64,000 nucleotides of DNA from Alkalihalobacillus bogoriensis ATCC BAA-922 (GCF_000621445.1 NZ_KK211281.1:61300-125299), one strand, 5' to 3'. Counted from the first letter of the stretch, positions 45,026 to 53,466 are shown. The notes: generated from the sequence alone by a model not told the origin. Numbers and translations: made by a program.

Positions 45026-45709
45026 GTGAAAATATTACTTGTCGAAGATGACCGAACAATTGCTTCTGGATTAGAATATTCGTTACAACAAGATCAGTTT
45101 GAGACGGTTCTTTGTTATGATGCAACTTCAGCCCAAAAATATATCGTCGAACATTTACAAACCATCGATTTATGTTTATTTGACTTATCATTGCCAGATG
45201 GAAGTGGGTATGAGTTATGTAAACAAGTAAAAGCAACTTCTGATATACCTGTTATTTTTTTAACTGCTATTGATGATGAAGTGAATGTTGTGATGGGACT
45301 TGATATGGGGGCTGATGATTATATTACAAAGCCCTTTCGTGTAAGAGAATTGCTATCGAGAATCCGTACGGTGTTACGAAGATATCATAAACAAGCGCAA
45401 ACAAAAACGATGATCGAGATTGACTCGATTCAAATTAATACATTAGAAGGAAAAGTGTTTAAGCATGGAGAGGAAATTGTAGTCACCGCTTTAGAATATC
45501 GACTCCTGCTCATTTTTGCTAACCATATTGGACAAGTGTTAACGAGAACCCAGTTGTTAGAGCGAATTTGGGATGTAGCCGGGGATTTTGTCAATGATAA
45601 CACATTAACCGTTTATATTAAGAGGTTACGTGAGAAATTAGAAGACAATCCACAAAAACCAACGTTAATTAAAACCATTCGTGGCTTAGGTTATAAGGTA
45701 GGTGAGTAA
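45026..45709 (+). CDS. OmpR-family response regulator
   Basis: 227 residues. Receiver domain (1-115; ILLVEDD acid pocket, phospho-acceptor Asp53 in LFDLSLPDG, Lys in YITKPF) and winged-helix output domain (about 130-227; VTALEYRLLLIFANH, TVYIKRLREKLE). I chose GTG at 45026, ten bases after GGGAG; an upstream extension is open but lacks family resemblance. First gene of a regulator-kinase-ABC transporter set, probably responding to antimicrobial or envelope stress. Confidence 0.88.
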   Translation: MKILLVEDDRTIASGLEYSLQQDQFETVLCYDATSAQKYIVEHLQTIDLCLFDLSLPDGSGYELCKQVKATSDIPVIFLTAIDDEVNVVMGLDMGADDYITKPFRVRELLSRIRTVLRRYHKQAQTKTMIEIDSIQINTLEGKVFKHGEEIVVTALEYRLLLIFANHIGQVLTRTQLLERIWDVAGDFVNDNTLTVYIKRLREKLEDNPQKPTLIKTIRGLGYKVGE

Positions 45710-45710
45710 G

Positions 45711-46712
45711 ATGTTGCGTAATCGCGAGTTGAAGTGGCTTCTTTTGGTGATGGTGATGATTAGTGTAGTTGCGGGTTGGGGGGTCATCATTCTCCCTGCA
45801 TTTTCTCTTTATATTGTTTGTTTCCTAGCCGCTTTGCTTATAACAGTCACTTTTCTTTTTACACATTGGAGATATGAAGAGATCCGAAAGCTGTCAGGTT
45901 ATTTAAGAAAAATAAGCGGGGGGGACTTCTCGCTCGATGTTCGTGATAATAAGGAAGGCGAACTTAGTATTTTAAAAAACGATATTTACAAAGTGACGTT
46001 AATGTTATCAGAGCAAAGTTCTGGTCTGAAGAGGGATAAGAGCAAACTGACCGAAGCGATTTCAGATATTTCTCACCAACTGAAAACGCCTGTGACATCG
46101 ATGATGGTGATGGCAGATTTATTGCAACGGCAAGGCTTATCTGAAGAAAAAAGAGTTGAATTTACTAAGAATATTTCGTTGCAATTGGAGAGAATCGAAT
46201 GGTTAGTGTCTGCTTTATTAAAGCTTTCAAAGATGGATGCAGGCTCGATTTTATTTAAACGTGATACGATTATTGTAAAGGATTTGATTCACCAATCCAT
46301 AGAGCCGCTACTCATCCCGATGGACATTAAGCAGCAATCTCTCATCCTAAATGGGGACGTGAATGTTACATATGATGGTGATTTTAATTGGTCATCTGAA
46401 GCGCTCATCAATATTATCAAAAATTGTGTCGAGCATACACCAGAGGGTGGGAAATTAACAATTACTTTTTCAGAAAATCCATTATTTACTCAAATTATAA
46501 TTCAGGATACTGGAAAAGGAATCGCCAAAGCGGATTTACCATATATTTTTAAACGATTTTATAAAGGCAAAAATGCTAGCGAAGAAAGTGTCGGAATTGG
46601 ACTAGCATTAGCAGAGAAAATAATTACGAGCCAACATGGAAGTATTGAAGTGAAAAGCCAAGAAGGAAAAGGGACAGAATTCACAATAAAATTTTATAAA
46701 CAAGTAATCTAA
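45711..46712 (+). CDS. sensor histidine kinase with short two-helix N-terminus
   Basis: 333 residues. Two closely spaced membrane helices (about 10-30 and 35-55) with almost no outside loop, HAMP-like linker, H-box DISHQLKTPVTSM, N-box NIIKNCVEHTPEGG, G-boxes DTGKGIA and GIGLALAEK. The lack of an external sensor suggests that it senses through the membrane or through the ABC transporter downstream, as kinases of the BceS/intramembrane type do. ATG at 45711 lies two bases after the regulator stop. Confidence 0.85.
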   Translation: MLRNRELKWLLLVMVMISVVAGWGVIILPAFSLYIVCFLAALLITVTFLFTHWRYEEIRKLSGYLRKISGGDFSLDVRDNKEGELSILKNDIYKVTLMLSEQSSGLKRDKSKLTEAISDISHQLKTPVTSMMVMADLLQRQGLSEEKRVEFTKNISLQLERIEWLVSALLKLSKMDAGSILFKRDTIIVKDLIHQSIEPLLIPMDIKQQSLILNGDVNVTYDGDFNWSSEALINIIKNCVEHTPEGGKLTITFSENPLFTQIIIQDTGKGIAKADLPYIFKRFYKGKNASEESVGIGLALAEKIITSQHGSIEVKSQEGKGTEFTIKFYKQVI

Positions 46713-46813
46713 TCTTTTGTCAGCGAAAGTGACTAAACTGTCATATTAAAGTCACCGCCCCGTCATTTACGACAGATAAAGTAAGGATAACAAGAAAATA
46801 TGGAGGTTATCAT
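46713..46813. promoter_or_regulatory. likely response-regulator target region before the ABC genes
   Basis: Between the kinase and the ATPase gene there are repeated GTCA/TGAC elements: GTGACTAAACTGTCA, AGTCACCGCCCCGTCA and CGACAG within 46725-46785. They are suited to binding of the OmpR-type regulator upstream, but no consensus was tested. Confidence 0.4.
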
Positions 46814-47497
46814 ATGGAAATCTTAAAAATTGAAAATCTGTCAAAGGTGTATGGGAGTGGTGACACTGTAGTGAAAGCGATCGATAATGTTTCATTTAGT
46901 GTTAATAAAGGAGAATTTGTAGCGATTATAGGTCCATCTGGTTCTGGTAAATCAACGCTTCTTCATCTACTCGGTGGAGTCGACCGACCATCAAGTGGGA
47001 AAGTTTTTGTAGATAATACTGATATTTATGGATTAAATGAAACACAGCTAGCCATTTTTCGAAGAAGACAAATCGGCTTAATTTATCAATTTTACAATCT
47101 TATTCCGATTTTAACAGTAGAGGAAAATATCACATTACCTCTTTTATTGGATGAGCACAAAGTTGACAAGAAGCAATTTTCTGATATTGTCAAAGTTTTA
47201 AATTTAACGAACCGACTAACACACCTGCCAAATCAGTTATCTGGAGGTCAACAGCAACGTGTTTCTATTGGACGTGCGCTCATTAGCAATCCAGCGATTA
47301 TGCTTGCTGATGAGCCAACTGGTAATTTAGATAGCAAAAATAGTAGCGAAATCATGGATTTATTAAAAATGTTTAATAAAACATATAACCAAACTTTAAT
47401 TGTCATCACCCATGATGAACAAATTGCGCTACAGGCTGACCGTGTTATTGCAATAGAAGACGGAAAGATTGCTAAAGACGAGGTGATTCGTCAATGA
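46814..47497 (+). CDS. ABC transporter ATPase (MacB/LolD type)
   Basis: 227 residues. Walker A GPSGSGKST, signature LSGGQQQR, Walker [14 protein letters not shown]. Partner of the FtsX-type permease whose ATG lies inside its last codons (4-base overlap). Part of the two-component plus ABC set that commonly removes or senses antimicrobial peptides. GGAGG precedes the ATG. Confidence 0.9.
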   Translation: MEILKIENLSKVYGSGDTVVKAIDNVSFSVNKGEFVAIIGPSGSGKSTLLHLLGGVDRPSSGKVFVDNTDIYGLNETQLAIFRRRQIGLIYQFYNLIPILTVEENITLPLLLDEHKVDKKQFSDIVKVLNLTNRLTHLPNQLSGGQQQRVSIGRALISNPAIMLADEPTGNLDSKNSSEIMDLLKMFNKTYNQTLIVITHDEQIALQADRVIAIEDGKIAKDEVIRQ

Positions 47498-50103
47498 ACA
47501 TCATGCAGAAACTCACCATCCGTCATTTAAAAGAAAACAAACGAAGAACCCTTGTCACCATTATCGGCACGATTATATCCGTTGCGATGATTACAGCTGT
47601 AGCGACACTCGCCATCTCTTTTTTAGATTTGATGCAGCGGCACGTCATCGCAAACCAAGGAGAGTGGCATGTTCAGTATCATAACGTGAATGAAGAACAG
47701 GTGAAAGCCATTAAAGATGATGAACAGACAAAGCGGGTAATGCTGTCACGAGACAGAGGTTATTCCTATTTAGCGGGAAGTGAAAATCAATATAAGCCGT
47801 ATCTTTTTATTAAAGAATACAATAAAAGTGGATTGGAAAATTTCCCGATACTATTAAAAGAAGGAAGACTTCCTGAAAACCCAAATGAACTTGTGTTATC
47901 AGCAGAAATCGCAAGCAATGCAAAGGTTGAGTATCAGATTGGAGATACGTTAACGCTTGACGTTGGTGAACGAAAACAATTAGATGAAGAAGTACAAGAA
48001 GAACGACTTACCCAACAGTATTCTTTGCGTTTTATTGAGGATGAAGTGGGAGAGACTCTTGAAAATACGGAATCTGTCACATATGAGGTTGTAGGGATTA
48101 TAGAGCGGCCAACATGGGAACCGTCATGGGCACCTGGATATACTGCGATTACGTATACAGATGAAACGTTCATTACACCGGAGTCTCCAGTTACGGTCTC
48201 TGTTGTCGTCAACAAATTAAACCGTTCGATCTTCGAAAATACAGAACAGCTAGTAGAAGAAATTGGGCTCAATTTAAATTTCGTTTCGTACAATAATGAG
48301 TTATTTCGTTACCATGGGATAACAAGCGACGATAATTTGAAAAGTTTGATGTATTCATTAGCTGGAATTATTATGTCGGTTATTATCGTTGGGTCCATTG
48401 CTTTAATTTACAATGCCTTTGCAATTTCCGTTTCAGAACGTGCCCGTCACTTAGGAATGTTATCAAGTGTTGGTGCTACGAAAAGGCAAAAGCGAAATTC
48501 AGTTTTCTTTGAAGGCGTCATAATTGGAGCCATTAGTATTCCAATAGGGCTTATTTCAGGAATCGTTGGGATAGGTATTACGTTTTGGTTTAGCAACCGA
48601 TTGCTGCAAGATGCATTAAATGTATCACAGAAATTAACGGTTGTTGTTACTCCATGGTCCATCGTCACAGCGATAGTTGTATCGATTGTAACGATTTTTA
48701 TTTCTACGTATTTACCAGCAAGGAAAGCGTCGAAAATATCGGCTATTGATGCGATCCGTCAAACGACCGATATTAAGTTGAATGGTAAAGTCGTGAAAAC
48801 TTCAATACTAGTCAAAAAGCTATTTGGGTTCGAAGCGGAAATAGGATTGAAAAATTTAAAGAGAAATAAAAAGAAATATCGAATTACAGTATTTTCATTA
48901 GCGGTTAGTATTATTCTCTTTCTAGTCGTATCCTTTTTCACGTATTCACTAGAAAAGGGAATGGAGTTATCACAAGGGAATGTAAATTATGATATTCAAA
49001 TATCACCATCAGGTAATCATGAAATCGATAGCGAGTTAGTCAGTTCGATTACTAGTTTAGAAGATGTGACAGCTCATTCTATCGTAAGAGAAACGTTCTT
49101 TTATGCGATGATAGACGAAGAAAACATGTCGGATCCATTAAAAAAACGCGTGAAAGAAGAGCCAGAGATGTTAGAGGATGGACAATTTCCATACTATGTA
49201 GAAGTGTATTCTCTCGATGACGAAAGTTTTAAGCGATATGCTGAGGAAGTAGGCTTTGATCAGTTACTGTTAATGGAAGAAGATGAGATGAGAGCAGTTG
49301 TCATTAATAACGCTGTATACGAGGATCCGGATGAAAGGAAAATTGTTGAGATAAAACCGTTAAATATGAAAGTAGGAGAGACGATTGATTTAGTTTATGA
49401 TGACTGGGAAAATGAAGAAAAAGACTTTGTTAGTGAAATTACGATTGAAGCTATGACGGATCGATTGCCGAAAGGAGTGACTTCTGGTGGTGGTGAGGCT
49501 TCGGTAAAAATGGTCATTTCAGAGACTAAATTCAATCAATTATTAGCTCTTGAAAACAGGACGAGTAAAAATAGTTATCTTTATTTAAACAGTTCCGATC
49601 CACTAAAAACACAAAATGAGATTGAAGAGCTATCAGAAAACACGATCTATATTTATAACGTATTTAAATCTCGTCAACAAAGTGAACAAATGATTTTATT
49701 TATGTCGGTGTTTATTTATGGGTTTATTGTGTTAATTACACTTATTTCAATCGCGAACATTTTTAACACGATTTCTACAGGGATGGCGTTACGTAAAAGA
49801 GAGTTTGCCATGTTAAAGTCGGTTGGCATGACACCAAAGTCATTTCATAAAATGATTCAGTACGAGAGTTTGTTTTATGGGATAAATTCCTTACTGTATG
49901 GCATTCCAATCAGTATTGGGATTATGTATCTATTGCACAGGTCGATGATGAACTCATTTGAGTACGGCTTTGAACTCCCTTGGCTGAGTTTTGTATATGT
50001 CATTATTGCTGTATTTGTTATCGTGGGCTTTGCGATGCTGTACTCGTTGGCTAAAGTTAGAAAAGATAATATTATTGACACGTTAAAACAAGAAAATATT
50101 TAA
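47494..50103 (+). CDS. ABC transporter permease with two FtsX domains
   Basis: 869 residues. N-terminal helix (about 20-42), a ~220-residue extracellular domain, three helices (FtsX domain 1, about 270-400), another helix near 465, a second extracellular domain (about 490-720) and three final helices (FtsX domain 2, about 730-865). This is the type VII (MacB-like) mechanotransmission layout. Overlaps the ATPase gene. Candidate substrates are peptide antibiotics or lipids; it may also act as a sensor for the kinase upstream. Confidence 0.88.
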   Translation: MNIMQKLTIRHLKENKRRTLVTIIGTIISVAMITAVATLAISFLDLMQRHVIANQGEWHVQYHNVNEEQVKAIKDDEQTKRVMLSRDRGYSYLAGSENQYKPYLFIKEYNKSGLENFPILLKEGRLPENPNELVLSAEIASNAKVEYQIGDTLTLDVGERKQLDEEVQEERLTQQYSLRFIEDEVGETLENTESVTYEVVGIIERPTWEPSWAPGYTAITYTDETFITPESPVTVSVVVNKLNRSIFENTEQLVEEIGLNLNFVSYNNELFRYHGITSDDNLKSLMYSLAGIIMSVIIVGSIALIYNAFAISVSERARHLGMLSSVGATKRQKRNSVFFEGVIIGAISIPIGLISGIVGIGITFWFSNRLLQDALNVSQKLTVVVTPWSIVTAIVVSIVTIFISTYLPARKASKISAIDAIRQTTDIKLNGKVVKTSILVKKLFGFEAEIGLKNLKRNKKKYRITVFSLAVSIILFLVVSFFTYSLEKGMELSQGNVNYDIQISPSGNHEIDSELVSSITSLEDVTAHSIVRETFFYAMIDEENMSDPLKKRVKEEPEMLEDGQFPYYVEVYSLDDESFKRYAEEVGFDQLLLMEEDEMRAVVINNAVYEDPDERKIVEIKPLNMKVGETIDLVYDDWENEEKDFVSEITIEAMTDRLPKGVTSGGGEASVKMVISETKFNQLLALENRTSKNSYLYLNSSDPLKTQNEIEELSENTIYIYNVFKSRQQSEQMILFMSVFIYGFIVLITLISIANIFNTISTGMALRKREFAMLKSVGMTPKSFHKMIQYESLFYGINSLLYGIPISIGIMYLLHRSMMNSFEYGFELPWLSFVYVIIAVFVIVGFAMLYSLAKVRKDNIIDTLKQENI

Positions 50104-50130
50104 TGACTAAAGAAAAACGCGGGAGCGTCT

Positions 50131-50186
50131 TTTCGCTCTTCTTGAATAAGCTTTTTAAGCTTCGCTGCTAGACCAAAATTTTTATC
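50131..50186 (-). repeat. dispersed ~60-bp intergenic repeat, copy B
   Basis: Reverse-oriented copy of the element at 44678: its complement reads AAAATTTTGGTCTAGCAG, GAAGCTTAAAAAGCTTATTC and GAAGAGCGAAAAGACG. Lies just past the permease stop and before a terminator. Confidence 0.75.
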
Positions 50187-50205
50187 TTTCTTATCTTTGA
50201 ACGAA

Positions 50206-50236
50206 AACAAGCATGGAACCTTCATGCTTGTTTTTT
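50206..50236 (+). terminator. terminator of the ABC operon
   Basis: AACAAGCATG and CATGCTTGTT form a perfect 10-bp stem with a 7-base loop, followed by TTTTA. Confidence 0.8.
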
Positions 50237-50277
50237 ACTTTGTTAAAGTCCCGGGAAAGAGAGATAAAAGTGTCAAC

Positions 50278-50550
50278 CTAGATTTCTTTTTGCAAAAGCT
50301 TTTGGACAAGTGTAGGGATATTTTCCTTTTTTAGCTTATCGAGTGGAACGACATGGCCCTCCAATGTTACCGCAGGAAGGACTGTCACCCCATATTTTGC
50401 AGCTTTTGCTTCCATCATCTCTTGACCATCAAGACAACTCGCATCATAGACGATAACTGTGCAACGGGAACAGGCAAGACTTTTTATTTGTTGTTCGAAC
50501 TCATTTGAAAAACGGCTACTATCTGTAAAAATCTCAATCGTTTTGCTCAT
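50278..50550 (-). CDS. thioredoxin-fold thiol protein encoded with a MerR regulator
   Basis: 90 residues, about the size of a glutaredoxin or small thioredoxin (KTIEIFTDSSRFSNEF, VTVLPAVTLEGHVVPL with the cis-Pro). The usual N-terminal CxxC is replaced by SSRF; cysteines instead occur as SLACSRCTV and a later single Cys, so the active thiols are unusual and could bind metal. It overlaps the MerR gene end by 17 bases and is thus in its operon. Function is unclear; metal or thiol stress is an inference. Confidence 0.6.
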   Translation of the reverse strand: MSKTIEIFTDSSRFSNEFEQQIKSLACSRCTVIVYDASCLDGQEMMEAKAAKYGVTVLPAVTLEGHVVPLDKLKKENIPTLVQKLLQKEI

Positions 50551-50968
50551 GATACACATCCTTTTTAAGTATTTTTATAATAGGGCAATTTTGTTTTTGA
50601 TGTAATGTTGAATCATCTTCTGGCTGAGAAAGCGCTGTTTCTAATAATGATTTAAACTGTTCCAATTTAGCAATTTTCTCGCTTATTTCGTTTATTTTCT
50701 GAAGAGCAAAAGAATGCATTGATTCGGTTGGAAAATAATCCTCCTTTTTCAAGATGGCTAATAGTTGTTCGATTTCGCGTAAAGTAAATCCGAGTTCTTT
50801 TGCTTTTTTGATAAGTAATAAATCGTTCACTGTCGATTCAGCAAAAAGTCGGTATCCTGAATGACTTCTTTCTGGCTTATCTAAGAGTCCTCTTTTTTCA
50901 TAGTATTTTATTGTTTCAATATTTACGCTAGCGGCTTTAGCGACCTCGCTAATTTTTAAAGGTTTCAC
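50534..50968 (-). CDS. MerR-family regulator
   Basis: 144 residues. N-terminal MerR helix-turn-helix (ISEVAKAASVNIETIKYYEKRGLL), a long dimerisation helix and a C-terminus with one Cys (QNCPIIK). The metal-binding loop of MerR/CueR is not complete, since only one cysteine is visible, so the ligand may not be a metal ion. GTG start with AGGAGA eight bases upstream. Its promoter at 50991-51022 has the classical long-spacer dyad, implying autoregulation of this regulator and the thiol protein. Confidence 0.85.
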   Translation of the reverse strand: MKPLKISEVAKAASVNIETIKYYEKRGLLDKPERSHSGYRLFAESTVNDLLLIKKAKELGFTLREIEQLLAILKKEDYFPTESMHSFALQKINEISEKIAKLEQFKSLLETALSQPEDDSTLHQKQNCPIIKILKKDVYHEQND

Positions 50969-50990
50969 TTCATCATCTCCTCCCGATATA

Positions 50991-51022
50991 ATCGTACACC
51001 CGGTACTATACTACCGAGTCAA
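50991..51022 (-). promoter_or_regulatory. MerR-type promoter with dyad in the spacer
   Basis: On the minus strand: -35 TTGACT (51022-51017), the perfect dyad CGGTAGTATAGTACCG (51016-51001), then -10 TACGAT (50996-50991). The spacer is about 20 bp, longer than 17, as in MerR-activated promoters, where the regulator untwists the DNA. It directs transcription into the MerR gene. Confidence 0.8.
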
Positions 51023-51070
51023 GTTTAGTTAAAGTATTACTTCACGTATTAATGTAGGCGTACACTTTTT

Positions 51071-51253
51071 TACGGACAACTGTTCCGCTAGTTTAAGAAA
51101 AAACAGCGTTTCTCAAATGTTAACGGACACTGGTTCCGTTAACGTAGGGATTTAGAAGGATTTAATCGCAAATTTGGGTAAATAGCGGAACTTATGTCCG
51201 CTAGAATGAAAAAAACGTCGAATTTGATGAAATAGGGGAATGGATGTCCGTTC
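51071..51253. repeat. palindrome cluster 1 (four ~20-bp units)
   Basis: Units at 51071-51090, 51121-51141, 51183-51203 and 51233-51253 follow the pattern ACGGACA..(T)GTTCCGT or its reverse GCGGAAC...TGTCCGC. The first two point one way and the last two the other. The start-to-start spacings are 50, 62 and 50. Lies between the MerR promoter and the VOC gene terminator. Confidence 0.75.
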
Positions 51254-51276
51254 CGATAAAGTTTGATAAGAACTAT

Positions 51277-51319
51277 AAGAAAAGAATTCCCACTCACCTT
51301 GAATGGGAATTCTTTTCTT
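51277..51319. terminator. strong bidirectional terminator
   Basis: A 16-bp perfect stem (AAGAAAAGAATTCCCA / TGGGAATTCTTTTCTT) with an 11-base loop, just past the VOC gene stop. Confidence 0.8.
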
Positions 51320-51325
51320 CGTAAG

Positions 51326-51751
51326 TTACCTTTCTAAATCTCGTTCTTGCATTTTTCTCACATTCTCCGAGTGGAATGGCGAATCTGCCACTTCACTAAC
51401 GACACTAAATGGATTCCCGTCTAAATCAAAAAAATCAAAGTGCTTCATCCCTCCAAAATCTGTGATGTCCGTCGTTGTAATGCCATTATTAATAAAGTGC
51501 TGATGGGCTGCTTCAATATGGTCAGTGACAAAGTTGTAATACGAGTTTTTTTGATTTTCTTGTGTGGTAAATTCGGTAGGTTGAATGTTGTCGACTTTAA
51601 CTAATGCTAGTTGTGTTGAGCCAGTAGGCAAATAAAAGCCAACACCTTCGTCCCAACTCTCAATTTTCTTCACGCCTAAATATGTTTCATACCATCCTGT
51701 CGATTTCTCAACATCTGTAACCGGAATAAAAATACTCCCAATTTTAAACAT
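51326..51751 (-). CDS. VOC-superfamily (glyoxalase/dioxygenase-fold) protein
   Basis: 141 residues, two beta-alpha-beta-beta-beta modules. FIPVTDVEKSTGWYETYLG at the start and FFDLDGNPFSVVS at the end are typical of VOC proteins. Metal-ligand positions appear only partly kept. Could be a lyase, dioxygenase or resistance protein; the substrate cannot be told. GGGGGAT upstream of the ATG serves as ribosome binding site. Confidence 0.75.
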   Translation of the reverse strand: MFKIGSIFIPVTDVEKSTGWYETYLGVKKIESWDEGVGFYLPTGSTQLALVKVDNIQPTEFTTQENQKNSYYNFVTDHIEAAHQHFINNGITTTDITDFGGMKHFDFFDLDGNPFSVVSEVADSPFHSENVRKMQERDLER

Positions 51752-51793
51752 AGTATCCCCCTTTGGATTTATTTAGAAATATAATATAAAAAG

Positions 51794-52231
51794 TTAATCT
51801 AGCAGTTTAATGACATCACCACTGCTAGGAACGACCATAATTGATACTTTTTCCTCCTCTTTTGTGTGGCCGGTAAAACAATAGGCTCGACTTGATGAAA
51901 CAGGATTCCAATCATCATTAGTAATCATGATTTTCTCTTCCGCTATAATAGTAATTTCGTATGTATCAATCGCTTTTTGCTTTGCCTGTTCATATGTTAC
52001 CGCGGGTAATGAAATGAAGAAACATGCAATAAAAGCCGTAATGAATAAAAGATAGGTAATCCGTCTTTTTTCTTTTCTTAAGCTGTCAAAATAGTATACG
52101 TGAGTCACAAGTAAAGGAATAAGAAGACTAAACTGCATCGTATTGTCGTAAAAGTAAGAATCAAACATTAGTAACAAGATAAAAACAACGCTAGATATAA
52201 TGGCAGCTATTTTGTAATTCCCCAAAGACAT
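51794..52231 (-). CDS. membrane protein with C-terminal YEQAK/PepSY-like segment
   Basis: About 145 residues. Three hydrophobic helices (about 8-25, 33-50, 58-76) and an extracytoplasmic tail (TYEQAKQKAIDTYEITI...) that resembles the start of PepSY-type or YpmB-type domains. Start is uncertain: ATG 52231 (MSLGNYK) or TTG 52225, both close behind GGAGAG. Function unknown. Confidence 0.5.
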   Translation of the reverse strand: MSLGNYKIAAIISSVVFILLLMFDSYFYDNTMQFSLLIPLLVTHVYYFDSLRKEKRRITYLLFITAFIACFFISLPAVTYEQAKQKAIDTYEITIIAEEKIMITNDDWNPVSSSRAYCFTGHTKEEEKVSIMVVPSSGDVIKLLD

Positions 52232-52331
52232 TCTCTCCGTTAAATAGAAAATTTTTCCTTTATTATAACATGAGGAAAAGTGACTTTTATAGAGGGGAAA
52301 ATATTTATTTTGGTTACTAGTAAAAAATGTA

Positions 52332-52396
52332 TTGACAAAGAGGATTGAGTAGTATAAATTCCTTATAAAGAACAAATTTTACTCTTTATAAAGAAC
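52332..52396 (+). promoter_or_regulatory. promoter and paired 11-bp direct repeats before the small peptide gene
   Basis: TTGACA at 52332-52337 and a -10 candidate TAAATT (52355-52360, 17-bp spacer) or TATAAA (52353). TTATAAAGAAC occurs at 52363-52373 and again at 52386-52396, 23 bases apart (about two helical turns), so a regulator could bind both on one face. Confidence 0.5.
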
Positions 52397-52426
52397 GAAA
52401 ATGAAATAATGAAAGGTCAGATGATA

Positions 52427-52561
52427 ATGAAAAAAGAATGGTCAAGCCCAAAGGTAGAAGTATTAAGTGTAAGTATGACTTTTAAATTTCACGACAAAAA
52501 GCCACCAAAAAATCCAGATCCAGTTAATCCTGATTTACCACAAGACCCTTTGGATAGTTAA
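52427..52561 (+). CDS. RiPP-precursor-like peptide (paeninodin-type leader)
   Basis: 44 residues. The N-terminal half MKKEWSSPKVEVLSVSMT follows the leader pattern W..P.LEVL.V..T of lasso-peptide precursors of the paeninodin family, recognised by the RRE/B1 protein. The second half (KFHDKKPPKNPDPVNPD, ending PLDS) is Pro- and Asp-rich and does not show a Gly/Ala1 plus Asp/Glu at position 7-9, needed for a lasso ring. AAAGGT nine bases upstream supports the ATG at 52427. A terminator follows at once and then a GNAT gene. No lasso cyclase or protease is in this window. It may be a new peptide type or an orphan. Confidence 0.6.
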   Translation: MKKEWSSPKVEVLSVSMTFKFHDKKPPKNPDPVNPDLPQDPLDS

Positions 52562-52566
52562 ACCTG

Positions 52567-52601
52567 AAAGCAGAGCACTTTTCTTAAAGCTCTGCTTTTT
52601 A
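52567..52601 (+). terminator. terminator between peptide and GNAT genes
   Basis: AAAGCAGAGC and GCTCTGCTTT form a perfect 10-bp stem with a 12-base loop, followed by TTT. If leaky, it would make much peptide mRNA and little enzyme mRNA, as in many peptide operons. Confidence 0.75.
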
Positions 52602-52631
52602 CATGAATTTTTCTTATCTAGGAGGTACCTG

Positions 52632-53219
52632 ATGTTTGAAGTTGTTCGAACGAATAGGCAACAAAAGAAGTTTGCAAAAGTATGGGAATATATGTGTTCT
52701 AAAAAGGGCTGGATAAATGATCCCTATGCTGAACAAGGAATTCGATATAATCTACTCACTCCTAGTAAAATTCCTTTACTTCCTAATAAAGTAGTGGGAA
52801 CTATAGAATTTATCCCTTTTGATCCAAAAAATCCACATAGTACTGTTGAAGGACCTTCTAGAGCTAAGTTTTCTTTATATGATGACATAAGAAAATATCA
52901 GTCGAGAACATGGGAAATCGATAAGTTGTGTATTCATAAATCATTTCAACGGCAAGGGCTCTTTCAAGAAATAATGGAAATTATTTATGACCATGCAAAA
53001 ATTTACGCACCTAAATATTATGTCGCTTTAATTGATAAGAAACTAGCTCGGATGTTAAAAATATTATATGGTCTTGCGATTGAACAAAGGGGCGAGGTAT
53101 TTGAATCCGATGATTCTGTTTTGGTTCCAATTGTTTTTGATATTGAGAGGATTATGAATGATAAAATGTTACTTTATTATTATCAAAAAAAATGTTTGTC
53201 TTATGAGAAAGCAGAATAG
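52632..53219 (+). CDS. GNAT-fold acyltransferase
   Basis: 195 residues. The acyl-CoA motif region RTWEIDKLCIHKSFQRQGLFQEIM (Q-R-Q-G-L-F as the P-loop) and the preceding beta strands fit GNAT. The long N-terminal segment and C-terminal VLVPIVFDIERIM resemble N-acyl amino acid synthase or autoinducer-synthase-like GNATs more than protein acetyltransferases; this is tentative. GGAGGT precedes the ATG. It stands 31 bases past the terminator of the peptide gene. It may act on that peptide or be independent. Confidence 0.65.
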   Translation: MFEVVRTNRQQKKFAKVWEYMCSKKGWINDPYAEQGIRYNLLTPSKIPLLPNKVVGTIEFIPFDPKNPHSTVEGPSRAKFSLYDDIRKYQSRTWEIDKLCIHKSFQRQGLFQEIMEIIYDHAKIYAPKYYVALIDKKLARMLKILYGLAIEQRGEVFESDDSVLVPIVFDIERIMNDKMLLYYYQKKCLSYEKAE

Positions 53220-53226
53220 CCATTCG

Positions 53227-53410
53227 TATCGGACATTTGTTCTGCTATTTCATAAAAATACTGCCAATTTTTATTTGGTTCTGACACATGTTCCGTTATT
53301 ACTTTATATTTGAAATAGAAAGATGCCATTTTCATGATTTAACGGAATAGATGTCCGTAAGCATCGGAGAAACCTAACTTTTTTTGAAATATCGGAACAG
53401 ATGACCGATA
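53227..53410. repeat. palindrome cluster 2 (four ~20-bp units)
   Basis: Units at 53227-53247, 53278-53298, 53339-53360 and 53390-53410 have the same pattern and orientation order as cluster 1, with spacings 51, 61 and 51. It sits between the GNAT stop and the terminator at 53425. Confidence 0.75.
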
Positions 53411-53424
53411 GCATTGTGATGACC

Positions 53425-53466
53425 GAGAACTCAACTTTACATAAAGGTTGAGTTCTCCTTTTTTGT
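53425..53466 (+). terminator. terminator after palindrome cluster 2
   Basis: GAGAACTCAACTTT pairs with AAGGTTGAGTTCTC (one wobble, one end mismatch) and is followed by CTTTTTTG. If transcribed from the GNAT gene, cluster 2 would lie in its 3' untranslated region. Confidence 0.75.

Noticed and set aside
45026..50103. Firm naming as a BceRSAB bacitracin module
   Set aside because: The permease is longer (869 residues) with two FtsX domains and two large outside domains, unlike BceB with a single large loop; only the general class is supported.
52427..53219. Complete lasso-peptide gene cluster
   Set aside because: Only the leader pattern fits. The core lacks residues for the macrolactam ring, and no B1/B2 or C-type protein genes are in the window.
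51071..53410. Regularly spaced palindromes considered as a CRISPR array
   Set aside because: Units are imperfect, change orientation within a cluster, have only 3-4 copies per cluster with uneven 30-40-base gaps and no cas genes nearby.
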